In this document: piece after piece, positions 52,014-61,012 of the stretch | Numbering within the stretch: position 1 is the stretch's first letter | How the letters are laid out: every line of letters begins with the position of its first letter | From: Bacteroidia bacterium | GTDB taxonomy: Bacteria > Bacteroidota > Bacteroidia > UKL13-3 | Direction: 5' to 3' | DNA length: 64,000 bases | NCBI GenBank assembly: GCA_023151275.1 | Contig: JAKLJI010000015.1 | Span: forward strand, 1-64,000 | Position numbers and translations under genes: made by a program | Notes under the pieces: generated by a model | What the model was told of the DNA's origin: nothing | What the model saw: the letters and a program-made list of their open reading frames with translations, nothing else | Databases searched by the model: none

Positions 52014-52477
52014 TAGATTTTAATTTTTATGTCTTTATCCAAAAGGTTCTCAAACCTTGCCGGTATTTCAATTGCGTACTTTTTCGAAAGTATTTCAGCT
52101 GCCCGCTGGTATTCGCGGTAAATGGTTGGGGAATACCATTTTTTGGGTTTTCGCTTATTCAAATTCTTTCGTTGAGCTTTGCCGGTAGCTCTCCATATTT
52201 CCCGGTTGCCTTTTATGTTTTCCAGCTTCACGCCTTTACCTACTCCCATGTCAATAAATCGGCCATGGTACAAAAAGCCAATGGTAACTCGCTTTGGCGA
52301 GCCATCCGGGCCAAATTCCAGTTTTTTTGTGAATGATCGGTAAAGGCTGCCCAGGTGAACCTTGTTCATGGCCATTTGCCATTTCAGCTCATTTATGGTG
52401 ATGTTTGCCCAGGCATGCAAGGTTTCAGCCAATTCTTCTGAAATTCCATCAAATACATTGTCTTTGCCTTCATTCAT
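52013..52477 (-). CDS. Phage tail-completion-like protein
   Basis: A 154-residue basic protein with HVHLGSLYRSFTKKLEF-type NKVHLGSLYRSFTKKLEF and FLYHGRFIDMGVGKGVK, features shared with HK97 gp10-like tail completion proteins. It is followed by the tape measure start with a TAATG overlap. The function is inferred from this weak resemblance and position. Confidence 0.6.
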   Translation of the reverse strand: MNEGKDNVFDGISEELAETLHAWANITINELKWQMAMNKVHLGSLYRSFTKKLEFGPDGSPKRVTIGFLYHGRFIDMGVGKGVKLENIKGNREIWRATGKAQRKNLNKRKPKKWYSPTIYREYQRAAEILSKKYAIEIPARFENLLDKDIKIKI

Positions 52478-54603
52478 AGTTTTTGTAAATCAACTTTGCA
52501 AATGATGCTATCATTTCCCATCCGGATATCGCCTTGAATTTTCTTGATGAGAAAAGTGCTTTCGAGTATTCGAACTTTCTGAGTTATGTCCAGCGATAGA
52601 AGTTCTGAGCTTGACAAAACAACTTGCACAGTTACCTTTTTTGTGCGCGACAGAAAACCATACCATTCCTTTAAAAATCTATTGTACAAGCCATCTTCAC
52701 CTTCAAACCTCAATGCATAATCTCCAAGTTTATTGCCTTCTGAATCATAGTTATCAGGGCTGGCAAATGGATAATCAGACCCTGGTGATGTGGAATAAGA
52801 GAATGTTGGTTCTTCATCAGTTCCTCCATCACGTAGATGTCCGTATTTCAATCCCCAATAAAACAGCAATCTTGGGCCAACAGGATTTCGTCCCAATCCA
52901 AATTCATTGCTACTTCCTGTTTCATAAATAAATGGACAGAAGAATTTTCTAGCCAAATCATGATGCCAATCCATTGCTGTTTGACTCATTCCAGAGCCTA
53001 TTGTTTCTGTGCCATTTCCGATGGAATAATCATGGAAAAGTTTAGAATAAAATGACCAGGTAACTTTAGGGATATTGCTCACTAAATCAGCACCCTTGCT
53101 TTGGTAAATTGAAAGCTCATCTAATACGCCATAAAAAACTCCAGATTTTGCATTGGTTGGCAAATCAGAAAATGAGTTTACATATCCTGCAATTTTGCCC
53201 TTTACATCTTTCACTTTTCCAGACAGATAGGAATCACCTCCATCTCGGTCGAAAGCCAAAGTAAATCCATCCGTAAAATTCCCTTCAATTTCTTCTACAA
53301 TTCTAAATGTCTTACTACTCCAATCAATACTGGATGGGTTTTCTAGAATTGATTTTAAAGTATTCACAGAAAGAACACCATTTCTTAGGGAAATGGCAAG
53401 CCCAAGAAAGTTTTTAAGTCCAGCAAGAAATTCAGAGAGCTTTAAATCTGGACAATGTTCTGATAAATAAACTCTCCCAGCAAATGCATTAAATACCTGA
53501 CCAGTTCCGTAAATATTTGCGCTATAATATCCATCAATTGCTACTAAGTCAATTGAGCTATTGTTGTAAACAAAACATCTCTGATAGAAATTAGGTATTG
53601 AAGCTAGATTTCCGGAGACTACAGATGAAAACTTCCCCGCAATAAATTTCAGAAAGCTGAACAGGTAAAATTGAGGAGAAAGCGTGAACATGAATGGTGT
53701 ACCATAAGTATTAGTAGTAAATCCATTTGTGTAGCTATTCACAAGTTTACCAGAATTAAATGCTGGATTTAATTCAGAATAAAAATCTTCATTCTTTATT
53801 GTTGGAAAACAAAATTCAGCATCAGGATAAACATCATTAACAGCAGCATAAATTGCAGTTTTTACAGCAGTAGCATGATAGCTAAGCCAATCAACTGGAT
53901 GGCCGTAAGTATTGCTATAAAGTAGCCAAGCGCAAACAATATTGTAATTGTCAGTTTGGGAGATTACACCATCTTCCTTATCCTCAATATGAATAATCTC
54001 TTCAAAGTATGGTGCTCCTGTTACCCTGGTAATATTGAACTTGTCAGTAATTTCTGCATCGCTAAGCAGACCAGAAAATACTTGGTCAACCAGAACTTCC
54101 AGTGGCGCACTACTAATGGAATCTGAATCAAATCTATGCAATACTGCATTTATATAAACATCAACTCTTAAAAAGGATGCACCAAGGCTAACACTAAAAT
54201 TAAATGCCCACCATCTTTTGTAGGGAGCTATTAGCTGAACAAAATCAGATTCAGAAAACAAATCTGATAATTTTCTTTCGCTCGATTCTGCCCATTTGCT
54301 TACTTCAGAAAAATCACAATCAAAATTTTCTCCTTTAACTGATACTGTTAATTGCCCTGTACAATAAAAATTTCCTGATAAATAAAGTTGGCAGTCAAGC
54401 TGTAGTTTATTGGTAGCGGATGCAATTAAATTGAAATAGGAAAGCAGCCTTTTGTTTTTCTCAGTTAATGGCAGCGTTATTGGCAGAGTGCTTAATCCTG
54501 TAAGGGAAAAAGAATCGCTAAACAAACTGCTTTCCCAAACAAATGGCAGTGTGAAGCTTGGTTCCAGGTCCAAGAATTCATTTTTAACCTTGAATCCAAT
54601 CAT
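52474..54603 (-). CDS. Large phage tail or baseplate-type structural protein
   Basis: A 709-residue beta-rich protein with many aromatic and Ser/Asn residues (PLTEKNKRLLSYFNLIASAT, KSILENPSSIDWSSKTFRI). The C-terminus LDITQKVRILESTFLIKKIQ resembles the end of tail-hub or baseplate proteins. I assign only a structural role. It starts with a four-base overlap of the 415-residue gene. Confidence 0.6.
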   Translation of the reverse strand: MIGFKVKNEFLDLEPSFTLPFVWESSLFSDSFSLTGLSTLPITLPLTEKNKRLLSYFNLIASATNKLQLDCQLYLSGNFYCTGQLTVSVKGENFDCDFSEVSKWAESSERKLSDLFSESDFVQLIAPYKRWWAFNFSVSLGASFLRVDVYINAVLHRFDSDSISSAPLEVLVDQVFSGLLSDAEITDKFNITRVTGAPYFEEIIHIEDKEDGVISQTDNYNIVCAWLLYSNTYGHPVDWLSYHATAVKTAIYAAVNDVYPDAEFCFPTIKNEDFYSELNPAFNSGKLVNSYTNGFTTNTYGTPFMFTLSPQFYLFSFLKFIAGKFSSVVSGNLASIPNFYQRCFVYNNSSIDLVAIDGYYSANIYGTGQVFNAFAGRVYLSEHCPDLKLSEFLAGLKNFLGLAISLRNGVLSVNTLKSILENPSSIDWSSKTFRIVEEIEGNFTDGFTLAFDRDGGDSYLSGKVKDVKGKIAGYVNSFSDLPTNAKSGVFYGVLDELSIYQSKGADLVSNIPKVTWSFYSKLFHDYSIGNGTETIGSGMSQTAMDWHHDLARKFFCPFIYETGSSNEFGLGRNPVGPRLLFYWGLKYGHLRDGGTDEEPTFSYSTSPGSDYPFASPDNYDSEGNKLGDYALRFEGEDGLYNRFLKEWYGFLSRTKKVTVQVVLSSSELLSLDITQKVRILESTFLIKKIQGDIRMGNDSIICKVDLQKL

Positions 54604-55847
54604 ATTGAAAACCTTTCTAAATGAGCGTATTTGTAAGTAATCACTCGGCCAAAAAGCTGCTGATCTGTGCTTTCAGCTTCGTTTGAAGAATCAGTAATGA
54701 TAATAGGCAAATAGTAATCACCAACCTTTTCAAATACTTGATTAGAAAGTAGCAAGTCAACAAGCGATTTAAAGCAGTCATAGGAAACAAAACCGGAGCC
54801 AATTTCAATTTCCTGCTGATGGCGTTTGTTTACCTGAGTCATTCCCCCCTTTACAACCATTGAGGAGGTGGTATTTCGGTTATCTACCAGCAGCTCTGCC
54901 TGCTCAAATTCAAAATTGTCTTTCTTAGATAGCTTTCCAAAAAATCCAATTGCTTCAAAGGTTCCAAAGCTATTGCGGAAGTAAAATTGCTTCGACTCTT
55001 TGGTTAATTCTGCATGCTTAACCGAGTAAGCTTTTACCTCAGATTTTCGGATTAATGGCCCGTAAAGCACTTGAAAATCTACCTTATAAATTCCAAGTGC
55101 ATCAAATGGCAGGGTAAGCGTAATGGATGGATTTAAGGTAAGCACATAATTCCAGTCAATTGAACTAAGGGTTATTTGCCAGGTAACTAGTCCGGCAACA
55201 CTTGGACTTGAATCTGCATAAGCTGGCCATTGTATTACAGCAGAATCAGCACCATTACGGTAGTAAGCGCGTACATATAAGTACAATGAATTATCTGTAA
55301 ATGTGCTCCAATAATTCATCCGGATAGGCTGATTGTAGAAAACTGCTGAATTTTCGGCCAGCCGGTTCAAAAACTTCTGGTGGTTAGAGCTGTTAAAATA
55401 AAGCGACTCCAAAACGGAATAATCCCTTATTTCTGGCAATCCAAATGGGGTGTATGATACTGTATTGGATGTGACTGTTGCAGACACAGAACCACCATAG
55501 TATTCCTCAAAAACCACTTTGAATCTGCCTGAATATGAGGCATAGGTAATGCCATTATTCAGTTTGGAAAAATCAGCAATAAGCAAGTTGAACACAATTT
55601 GAGAAATGTTGAACTCGCACCAGTAGTAAGTTGTTCCGGAAACTCCATAAGTTTGAGAATTGGATGGAATTCCTGTCAAGGTGCCAACTAAAGTATCACC
55701 GGATGCAACTCTATAAATCTTCGCAATTATCTTGTAATCTGCCGGGGTTGAACCTCCCACATTAAACATAGATCCACCTACTCTAAACCAAGCATTGTTT
55801 CCTGAAGGAACTATGCCGGAAGGTTGAATATTGATATTTATAGCCAT
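54600..55847 (-). CDS. Phage structural protein, probably tail or baseplate
   Basis: A 415-residue, Ser/Tyr/Asn-rich beta protein starting MAININIQPSGIVPSGNNAW. It contains repeated immunoglobulin-like strands (TPADYKIIAKIYRVASGDTL, SGRFKVVFEEYYGG) and a C-terminal conserved block (GMTQVNKRHQQEIEIGSGF). It probably works with the following 709-residue protein. No named family is recognised. Confidence 0.55.
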   Translation of the reverse strand: MAININIQPSGIVPSGNNAWFRVGGSMFNVGGSTPADYKIIAKIYRVASGDTLVGTLTGIPSNSQTYGVSGTTYYWCEFNISQIVFNLLIADFSKLNNGITYASYSGRFKVVFEEYYGGSVSATVTSNTVSYTPFGLPEIRDYSVLESLYFNSSNHQKFLNRLAENSAVFYNQPIRMNYWSTFTDNSLYLYVRAYYRNGADSAVIQWPAYADSSPSVAGLVTWQITLSSIDWNYVLTLNPSITLTLPFDALGIYKVDFQVLYGPLIRKSEVKAYSVKHAELTKESKQFYFRNSFGTFEAIGFFGKLSKKDNFEFEQAELLVDNRNTTSSMVVKGGMTQVNKRHQQEIEIGSGFVSYDCFKSLVDLLLSNQVFEKVGDYYLPIIITDSSNEAESTDQQLFGRVITYKYAHLERFSI

Positions 55848-56335
55848 TTTGATGGATTTGATTTTAAGCGAATTGATTTACTGAGCGAAAACTGAAAGCG
55901 AACGCCATAGCAGTTGTCATAAACAGGGCCAACATTATCGTACTGAATGCCGTTTTCTGGCTCAAAAAGACGTGCTATTGTATTTGAATTTGCTTCATGA
56001 TCCTCTGCCATTTTTGAAATTATTTCCATCCCAATTTCAAAAGCATCATTGTAGGCATCTTCTTCCTGTGTGTAGTTCTCATCTTCTACCTGGAATAGAA
56101 TTGCAAAAGCGCAATCAGGGCGCTGAATGATATTTCCAAAATTCAATCCTCTGAAACTTCCGGATGATTTCTCAAGTAGCATACAAGGAAAAACCTGAGG
56201 TTGATTTAATCCATTAATCAAATCATCCATGTTTATTGCCCGAAATGATTCATGAGTTTCATCCACATGGGCAATGTCAATATTCTTTTCTGCCTTACTC
56301 TTAAAGTAAGCTACATAATCGTTCTGCTTAATCAT
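55838..56335 (-). CDS. Phage protein, unknown (virion assembly context)
   Basis: A 165-residue acidic protein (ENYTQEEDAYNDAFEIGMEI). It overlaps both neighbours by 4-10 bases, showing it belongs to the structural operon. It is the size of minor tail or neck proteins, but nothing more specific can be said. Confidence 0.55.
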   Translation of the reverse strand: MIKQNDYVAYFKSKAEKNIDIAHVDETHESFRAINMDDLINGLNQPQVFPCMLLEKSSGSFRGLNFGNIIQRPDCAFAILFQVEDENYTQEEDAYNDAFEIGMEIISKMAEDHEANSNTIARLFEPENGIQYDNVGPVYDNCYGVRFQFSLSKSIRLKSNPSKWL

Positions 56336-57054
56336 TTTGCTGAGATAATTGCTTCCTGATTTAATTCAATAAATACTTCCAAAAGTGGCCTGTTTGCGTA
56401 TTCTGCCGGGCTCATTTGCCGATGTTTTGAAAGCATCTGAATAGTTCCTTCCCATCCATATTTTGCCAGGTCAGGATTTGATTCACCTCCTGAAAAAGCC
56501 TTTGAAAATTGCTGGTATAAATGCTCGCGTACAGCAATAAAGTTTAAGCTGATAGCCATTGCCTTGTGTTTTGAGGTTTTGGATAAAATTTGTCCAATTA
56601 CTTTGAATCTGTAATCTGAATACCCAAGTCTGAACCCTAAAAATGACGGCCTGTAAATTGCTGCCAGGAAACGGCCATAATCGGCCATGGATTCAGTTTT
56701 CTGAACTCGTTTAAGGTAGAATTCAGCTTTTCCGAAATCGCGCACTGTAAGATTGCTGAATGCGTTACCTGGCCCTGAAAAGCAAAACAGAGTAGGGAAG
56801 GCAAAGCAGTTCAATTTTGGCGGATCTTGGAACTCTGGCAATGATTCATACAAGCCCAGTATTTCATCGGCAGGAATATCAGCAATCCTTTTTTTGAGAG
56901 CTTTTGGAAGGATTTTATTCAGCACCTGGATAGGTAGTGGATAGTTAGGTAGCTTGGCAATAGAAAGAAAAATCCCTTCCAATTGCTTAGCGGTAAGCTC
57001 AAGCCATCTGGAAGGGATTTTGCAATTAATTTCGCCATATTCAACAGTAATCAT
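56332..57054 (-). CDS. Phage protein, unknown
   Basis: A 240-residue, mostly helical protein starting MITVEYGEINCKIPSRWLEL. Conserved-looking points are LTAKQLEGIFLSIAKL and MSPAEYANRPLLEVFIELN near the end. Its place before the tail genes would suit a tail assembly chaperone, but sequence support is lacking. Confidence 0.55.
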   Translation of the reverse strand: MITVEYGEINCKIPSRWLELTAKQLEGIFLSIAKLPNYPLPIQVLNKILPKALKKRIADIPADEILGLYESLPEFQDPPKLNCFAFPTLFCFSGPGNAFSNLTVRDFGKAEFYLKRVQKTESMADYGRFLAAIYRPSFLGFRLGYSDYRFKVIGQILSKTSKHKAMAISLNFIAVREHLYQQFSKAFSGGESNPDLAKYGWEGTIQMLSKHRQMSPAEYANRPLLEVFIELNQEAIISAK

Positions 57055-57084
57055 ACAGCGAAATTCAGGGCTAATTAGTTTGAC

Positions 57085-57354
57085 TTAAAGGACATTTAGC
57101 AAACTATTTCCTAGATCAATATCCTCAAAAGGAATGCCTGCACTTATTTCATCATTTGTGAAATGGCTGAGGTACTCTGGCAGCATGATTAACCACCACT
57201 TTCCATCAACATCCTGAATTGGGTTGGCGTAGTTATCTGCAAGGCCTCCCCATTCTTCAGCTCGCGCTGCATTGATGGCGGCAATCTTATTCATTGCTCC
57301 GGTTTTCGTGCTGTAACTCGTGTACAGCGGTCCTGTAACAGTTGACTCATCCAT
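57085..57354 (-). CDS. Small phage protein after the LamG-like protein
   Basis: An 89-residue acidic protein (MDESTVTGPLYTSYSTKTGA, WWLIMLPEYLSHF). It starts two bases after the 506-residue gene, suggesting joint expression. It could be a chaperone or structural partner of that protein; this is inference from adjacency. Confidence 0.6.
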   Translation of the reverse strand: MDESTVTGPLYTSYSTKTGAMNKIAAINAARAEEWGGLADNYANPIQDVDGKWWLIMLPEYLSHFTNDEISAGIPFEDIDLGNSLLNVL

Positions 57355-57356
57355 GG

Positions 57357-58877
57357 TTAGAACGCGTTGTTGTTGAGTGAACGAATGAGGTTATACATAG
57401 CTGTTCGCTGGTTAAGATTATCAGCGTTTGCAGCAAGAATGTGGGTGGTAAGCATTACATTGGCAAATGAATTCAATGCATTATTTCTAGCCAACAAGTT
57501 GTAACCTGTAGCATTTACCGCGCTAGTATTATCGTTTGCTGCAGATGATCCAAATGGGTCAATACTCACGTTATTCAGGAGATAAGGAATTGTTTCGGGC
57601 GACGTATTGATATTGAATCCGCTAGTCCTCATTGCCAAATTCAAAGTGCTTGAAGAGTAATTATTGTTATGCCTGCCTACATTAGCAAACAAGTTTTGCG
57701 ATTCAAATCCTCCAAACGCATTAATGACAATATTAATACCTGGATTCAATACCGCGCCAGGTCCAAGCTCGGCAATCACCTGTTCCCCAACAGAATTGGA
57801 GTACTTTTTAAATGCAGTGTATAATGACATTGCAGGTTGATTGATGTTCAAACTTGCAGCATGAAGTCCAAAGCTTGTCCCATTTCCCATTACTATTGTT
57901 CTGTCTACAATTTCCGCTTTCAACGCGTTGTTTGTCGTAGGTGTGTTTAGTGTCCAAACTTCACCTGTTGAGCTTGTCCAGCTTGTTTGGGAGGTCGCTC
58001 GGTTGTAGCTAGAAGGGTTGAAGTCAACAACTGCGCTTCCATTTATTGAATTTGAAATTGTTACTCTATTTATTACCCCCCTGAATACGCTATTGCTGTT
58101 AAAATAACTACCTATAACCACATTTGATGAAGGATTGTTTAGTATCCCTGTAAACAAAGTAAAAGTTATTCCTAACTGTGTCCAAGTTAATCCATCTGGT
58201 GACGTAAAGAACGTCACTAAACCTGTGCTTGAAACTCTGGTCATTCTTACCCATCCTGTATAACTTGCACCAATTCCAACACTTGAAGTACAAGCATTGA
58301 AAACTCCTCCTCTGGATTGTTGATAAAGCAAATTATTTGAACTGTTTATTGCCCAATCGTAACCATGATTTGTTAGTGCTACTTGGGTTTTGCTTACAAT
58401 AAACTGAGTAGCTGAATTATTTATATAATCAATGTATGCTTTAATGTCAATATCTCCGGTTATCTGATTTGCAGCCGCATTTGGAGTTGTAAAATTATTA
58501 TCAGCAACACCAGGTAACCAAACATAATTAATCCCAGAATGCACCAGGCACAACGGCTGAGCTGCCACAGTACCCTGAACAGCATCTCCATTGTGATTCA
58601 CAGAGTACAAGGTGTTTACGGCACGGCCAAGCGTTGCACCTGAGCCAATGCCATTCAACCTTCCAAATATCGCTGGATCATAAGTAGCAGGATAGCGGGC
58701 GATGAATTGCTCGTATGTTCCGATGTTTCCTGCAACAACCATCTGCCTGATAGCTTCCTCTAAAGCCACACGGCTTTCAATGATGCCACCAGCGTTGACA
58801 ACGCGATTCCAGTGCCTGTCAGCTATCTGACGAGCAAGGGAAGATCGATTACCAAGAATTAACCTCCTCCTCAGCAT
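57357..58877 (-). CDS. Large LamG-like phage adhesin or tail fibre candidate
   Basis: A 506-residue, Asn/Ser/Thr-rich protein. The N-terminal 75 residues are helical and basic (NRSSLARQIADRHWNRVVNA), probably the attachment end. The rest is beta-rich with LamG/concanavalin-like features: YTGWVRMTRVSSTGLVTFFT, SPDGLTWTQLG, VVIGSYFNSNSVFRGVINRV. A receptor-binding role is an inference from composition and place. No reverse transcriptase or repeat pair for targeted diversification is visible. Confidence 0.62.
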   Translation of the reverse strand: MLRRRLILGNRSSLARQIADRHWNRVVNAGGIIESRVALEEAIRQMVVAGNIGTYEQFIARYPATYDPAIFGRLNGIGSGATLGRAVNTLYSVNHNGDAVQGTVAAQPLCLVHSGINYVWLPGVADNNFTTPNAAANQITGDIDIKAYIDYINNSATQFIVSKTQVALTNHGYDWAINSSNNLLYQQSRGGVFNACTSSVGIGASYTGWVRMTRVSSTGLVTFFTSPDGLTWTQLGITFTLFTGILNNPSSNVVIGSYFNSNSVFRGVINRVTISNSINGSAVVDFNPSSYNRATSQTSWTSSTGEVWTLNTPTTNNALKAEIVDRTIVMGNGTSFGLHAASLNINQPAMSLYTAFKKYSNSVGEQVIAELGPGAVLNPGINIVINAFGGFESQNLFANVGRHNNNYSSSTLNLAMRTSGFNINTSPETIPYLLNNVSIDPFGSSAANDNTSAVNATGYNLLARNNALNSFANVMLTTHILAANADNLNQRTAMYNLIRSLNNNAF

Positions 58878-58878
58878 A

Positions 58879-59616
58879 TTAATTCCTGTCTATCAATAAT
58901 GATAAAAAGAACTGCTGGCCGCTTGAGGGAGTAAATGCATCCAATGTTTGGATGATTGCCCAAAGCCTGGTTTCTCCGGAGGCCAGTTTGAATGGAAGGC
59001 GCAGGTCTGCTACTAATGAATGCGTTGCGTCACTTCCAGCTCCTGCTGTTGCCAATGCCGGGAAATCGATATAGCCAATTCGGTTTGCTCTGTTTGCCCA
59101 TAAAAGAGGAAATGCGGAATTGTCATTTACCTGTGATGGAGCAGATTTATAAAGGTGAACACGTATGCGTGGAGTAATGTCAGACTTATTACTGATAAGC
59201 CTTGCTTTAACTAAATAGCCACTTCCGCCAGCTTCCAGTCCAGCTATAGCCAAATCAAAAATAATTGCAACCGGTGCTGAGGTTGATGATGAAATTGCAT
59301 CATTTGCCGAATAAGCAGTTGTATCAGCAGGGCGTGTGATTGTTACTTCAACCGGCTCGCCCATTTTGCCACCAACTTGCACAGCATTGGCCTTCCACAA
59401 GAGCAATTGTGTTTTTACCTTGGCAATTGTGTCGTAGGTGGAAATATCTGCCACGTTTATTGCTACTTCTCTATTTTCAAAGACAAAGCGAACCTGCGCG
59501 GCTTCTTTGTCAAGGATAACAAGCCCGCTATTCAACGGGAATTCAAAATCAGGAATAGAGCTTAGTGAGTCTTCTATTCTAAGAATATTACCAACAAGGC
59601 TTAAGGTTTTGGCCAT
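58879..59616 (-). CDS. Phage structural protein, unknown
   Basis: A 245-residue beta-rich protein. EVTITRPADTTAYSANDAIS and RIRVHLYKSAPSQVNDNSAF resemble a family of small phage structural proteins of unknown role. It begins one base after the LamG-like gene's upstream neighbour and shares the operon. Confidence 0.6.
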   Translation of the reverse strand: MAKTLSLVGNILRIEDSLSSIPDFEFPLNSGLVILDKEAAQVRFVFENREVAINVADISTYDTIAKVKTQLLLWKANAVQVGGKMGEPVEVTITRPADTTAYSANDAISSSTSAPVAIIFDLAIAGLEAGGSGYLVKARLISNKSDITPRIRVHLYKSAPSQVNDNSAFPLLWANRANRIGYIDFPALATAGAGSDATHSLVADLRLPFKLASGETRLWAIIQTLDAFTPSSGQQFFLSLLIDRN

Positions 59617-59646
59617 TTTGTATAGAATTAGTAAATCAAAAATAAA

Positions 59647-60129
59647 TTACCGCATTGCGTACCTAAAGGACAGAAAGGCAATGAATCCAAGCCCGATAAG
59701 CAGCCAGATCCACCATTTGATTCCTGTGCTTTCTGATTGTTTATCAAGTGTTTTTATTCGTTGATTATTGCTCTTTTTTATGCTTGTGGAGGTTTTTACC
59801 CGGGTTTCCTGCTCAACTTTTACCTGAACATCTTTTGTTTTTGAAATTGCTTTAATCTTCCTTTTACTGGAAGATCCTTTTGCAATCACAATTTTTACTC
59901 CGGCAGATTCAAGTACTTGCTCTGCCGTATCAGCAACATCAAAACATCCTTCTATTGAATCAGCTTTTATCACAATAGTTGAATCAAGCTTAGTTTTGAT
60001 TATTACCTCAGAAATACTTGTACTATCCAGTTTCGCCGCTGTTTCAACATTTATTTTGCTTGTTGTTTTTGTTGTTCCGCAACTGCTTACTAACGCAACC
60101 AGGACAATCATCGAAATTATTTTTCGCAT
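59647..60129 (-). CDS. Single-molecule spanin-like lipoprotein (internal start)
   Basis: From an in-frame ATG at 60129, a 160-residue protein begins with a complete lipoprotein signal (MRKIISMIVLVALVSSC, lipobox Cys at residue 17). About 120 mostly polar residues follow, and it ends with a membrane helix (WWIWLLIGLGFIAFLSF) and a few basic residues. An outer-membrane lipid anchor plus a C-terminal inner-membrane helix is the architecture of unimolecular spanins (phage T1 gp11 type). Those fuse the two membranes after endolysin action. It is directly downstream of holin and amidase. The same frame continues upstream, so the start needs testing. Confidence 0.6.
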   Translation of the reverse strand: MRKIISMIVLVALVSSCGTTKTTSKINVETAAKLDSTSISEVIIKTKLDSTIVIKADSIEGCFDVADTAEQVLESAGVKIVIAKGSSSKRKIKAISKTKDVQVKVEQETRVKTSTSIKKSNNQRIKTLDKQSESTGIKWWIWLLIGLGFIAFLSFRYAMR

Positions 60130-60474
60130 GAAGGTCCAGGTAATATCAAATGTTGCGGATGCTATCCACCATCCAATGAAAGAATAAATTAGGTAGGAAA
60201 GGGCAGGAACTCCCTGATAGTAGCTCATGCCGGCACCAATTAAAGAAACAAGTAGTCGCTTGAAAAAGTGACCGCCATCACGAGGGAAAGTTCTTTCCAT
60301 AAATGAAATCTTCCCATCTCCATTTCTGTCTTTGGCAGATTCAAAAAGCTCTTTTGTCCACCATTTACCCCAATTCCTGAATAGGTTTAAGATTACAATT
60401 CCTTCAAAAAAGAAAAAGCAAAGGCCAATTCCAACCAGGAATAGACCTTTAATAAGTAGTTCAATATGGGTCAT
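59647..60474 (-). CDS. 275-residue ORF: multi-pass membrane part fused in frame to the spanin-like part
   Basis: The full frame has about 115 residues before the internal start: hydrophobic segments at residues about 7-30, 73-105 and a perfect EF-hand loop at 49-60 (D-R-N-G-D-G-K-I-S-F-M-E). The upstream part alone could be a holin-like or antiholin-like membrane protein. If translated whole, the internal lipobox would not be at the N-terminus and could not be processed. Either two overlapping in-frame genes share a stop or a fusion has occurred. It overlaps the amidase stop by 14 bases. Confidence 0.6.
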   Translation of the reverse strand: MTHIELLIKGLFLVGIGLCFFFFEGIVILNLFRNWGKWWTKELFESAKDRNGDGKISFMERTFPRDGGHFFKRLLVSLIGAGMSYYQGVPALSYLIYSFIGWWIASATFDITWTFMRKIISMIVLVALVSSCGTTKTTSKINVETAAKLDSTSISEVIIKTKLDSTIVIKADSIEGCFDVADTAEQVLESAGVKIVIAKGSSSKRKIKAISKTKDVQVKVEQETRVKTSTSIKKSNNQRIKTLDKQSESTGIKWWIWLLIGLGFIAFLSFRYAMR

Positions 60475-61012
60475 TTCCGTTGCTTGCTTCTGCTAGTAAC
60501 AATGCCAATTCAATAGCAATTTCTTTTTTCGATTTCTGGTATTTAGCCATGTCATCCTTATTGGAAATGAAGCACACTTCAATAAGCAAATTGGTACCAG
60601 GCTCGTGCAGAATTCCTATTCTTCCTCTTGCTGATTGATCTTCAGAGCGAACACCGCGCGATGGCAACATGGTAATGCCAGAAATTCTTGAGCAAATAGC
60701 TGATGCCAATACTCTTTCTTTGTGAGTTGACCGGGTTGGGACAAATACTTCAACTCCGGAGGCCTTTGGTGGGCCTGAATTAAAATGTAAATCGCATACA
60801 ATGCAGGTTTCTGAACTATCGATTTCTTTTAGCACTTCTGGCAACCGCTTGGTGTCATCGTCAATCCAAATTGGGTAATTCAGTAAGTTGAGCTGTCTGG
60901 CAATCATATCGCGAAGCTCCACGGTTAAATCCGCTTCCTTATATCCATTCGCAACAGCTCCAGGATCAGGATTTGGGCCCTTAGGATTATGGCCTGCAAT
61001 AAGGTAAATCAT
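60461..61012 (-). CDS. N-acetylmuramoyl-L-alanine amidase (phage endolysin)
   Basis: A 183-residue Amidase_3 enzyme without signal peptide or binding domain. Zinc ligands and catalysis: His in IAGHNPKGPN, Glu in GYKEADLTVEL, His in VCDLHFNSGPP and the catalytic Glu in NLLIEVCFISNKDDM. It cuts the amide between muramic acid and the stem peptide. It overlaps the holin stop by four bases and precedes the spanin-like gene, forming a lysis cassette. Confidence 0.92.
   Translation of the reverse strand: MIYLIAGHNPKGPNPDPGAVANGYKEADLTVELRDMIARQLNLLNYPIWIDDDTKRLPEVLKEIDSSETCIVCDLHFNSGPPKASGVEVFVPTRSTHKERVLASAICSRISGITMLPSRGVRSEDQSARGRIGILHEPGTNLLIEVCFISNKDDMAKYQKSKKEIAIELALLLAEASNGNDPY

Noticed and set aside
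57085-58877. Diversity-generating retroelement acting on the adhesin
   Set aside because: No reverse transcriptase and no template/variable repeat pair could be seen in the window.
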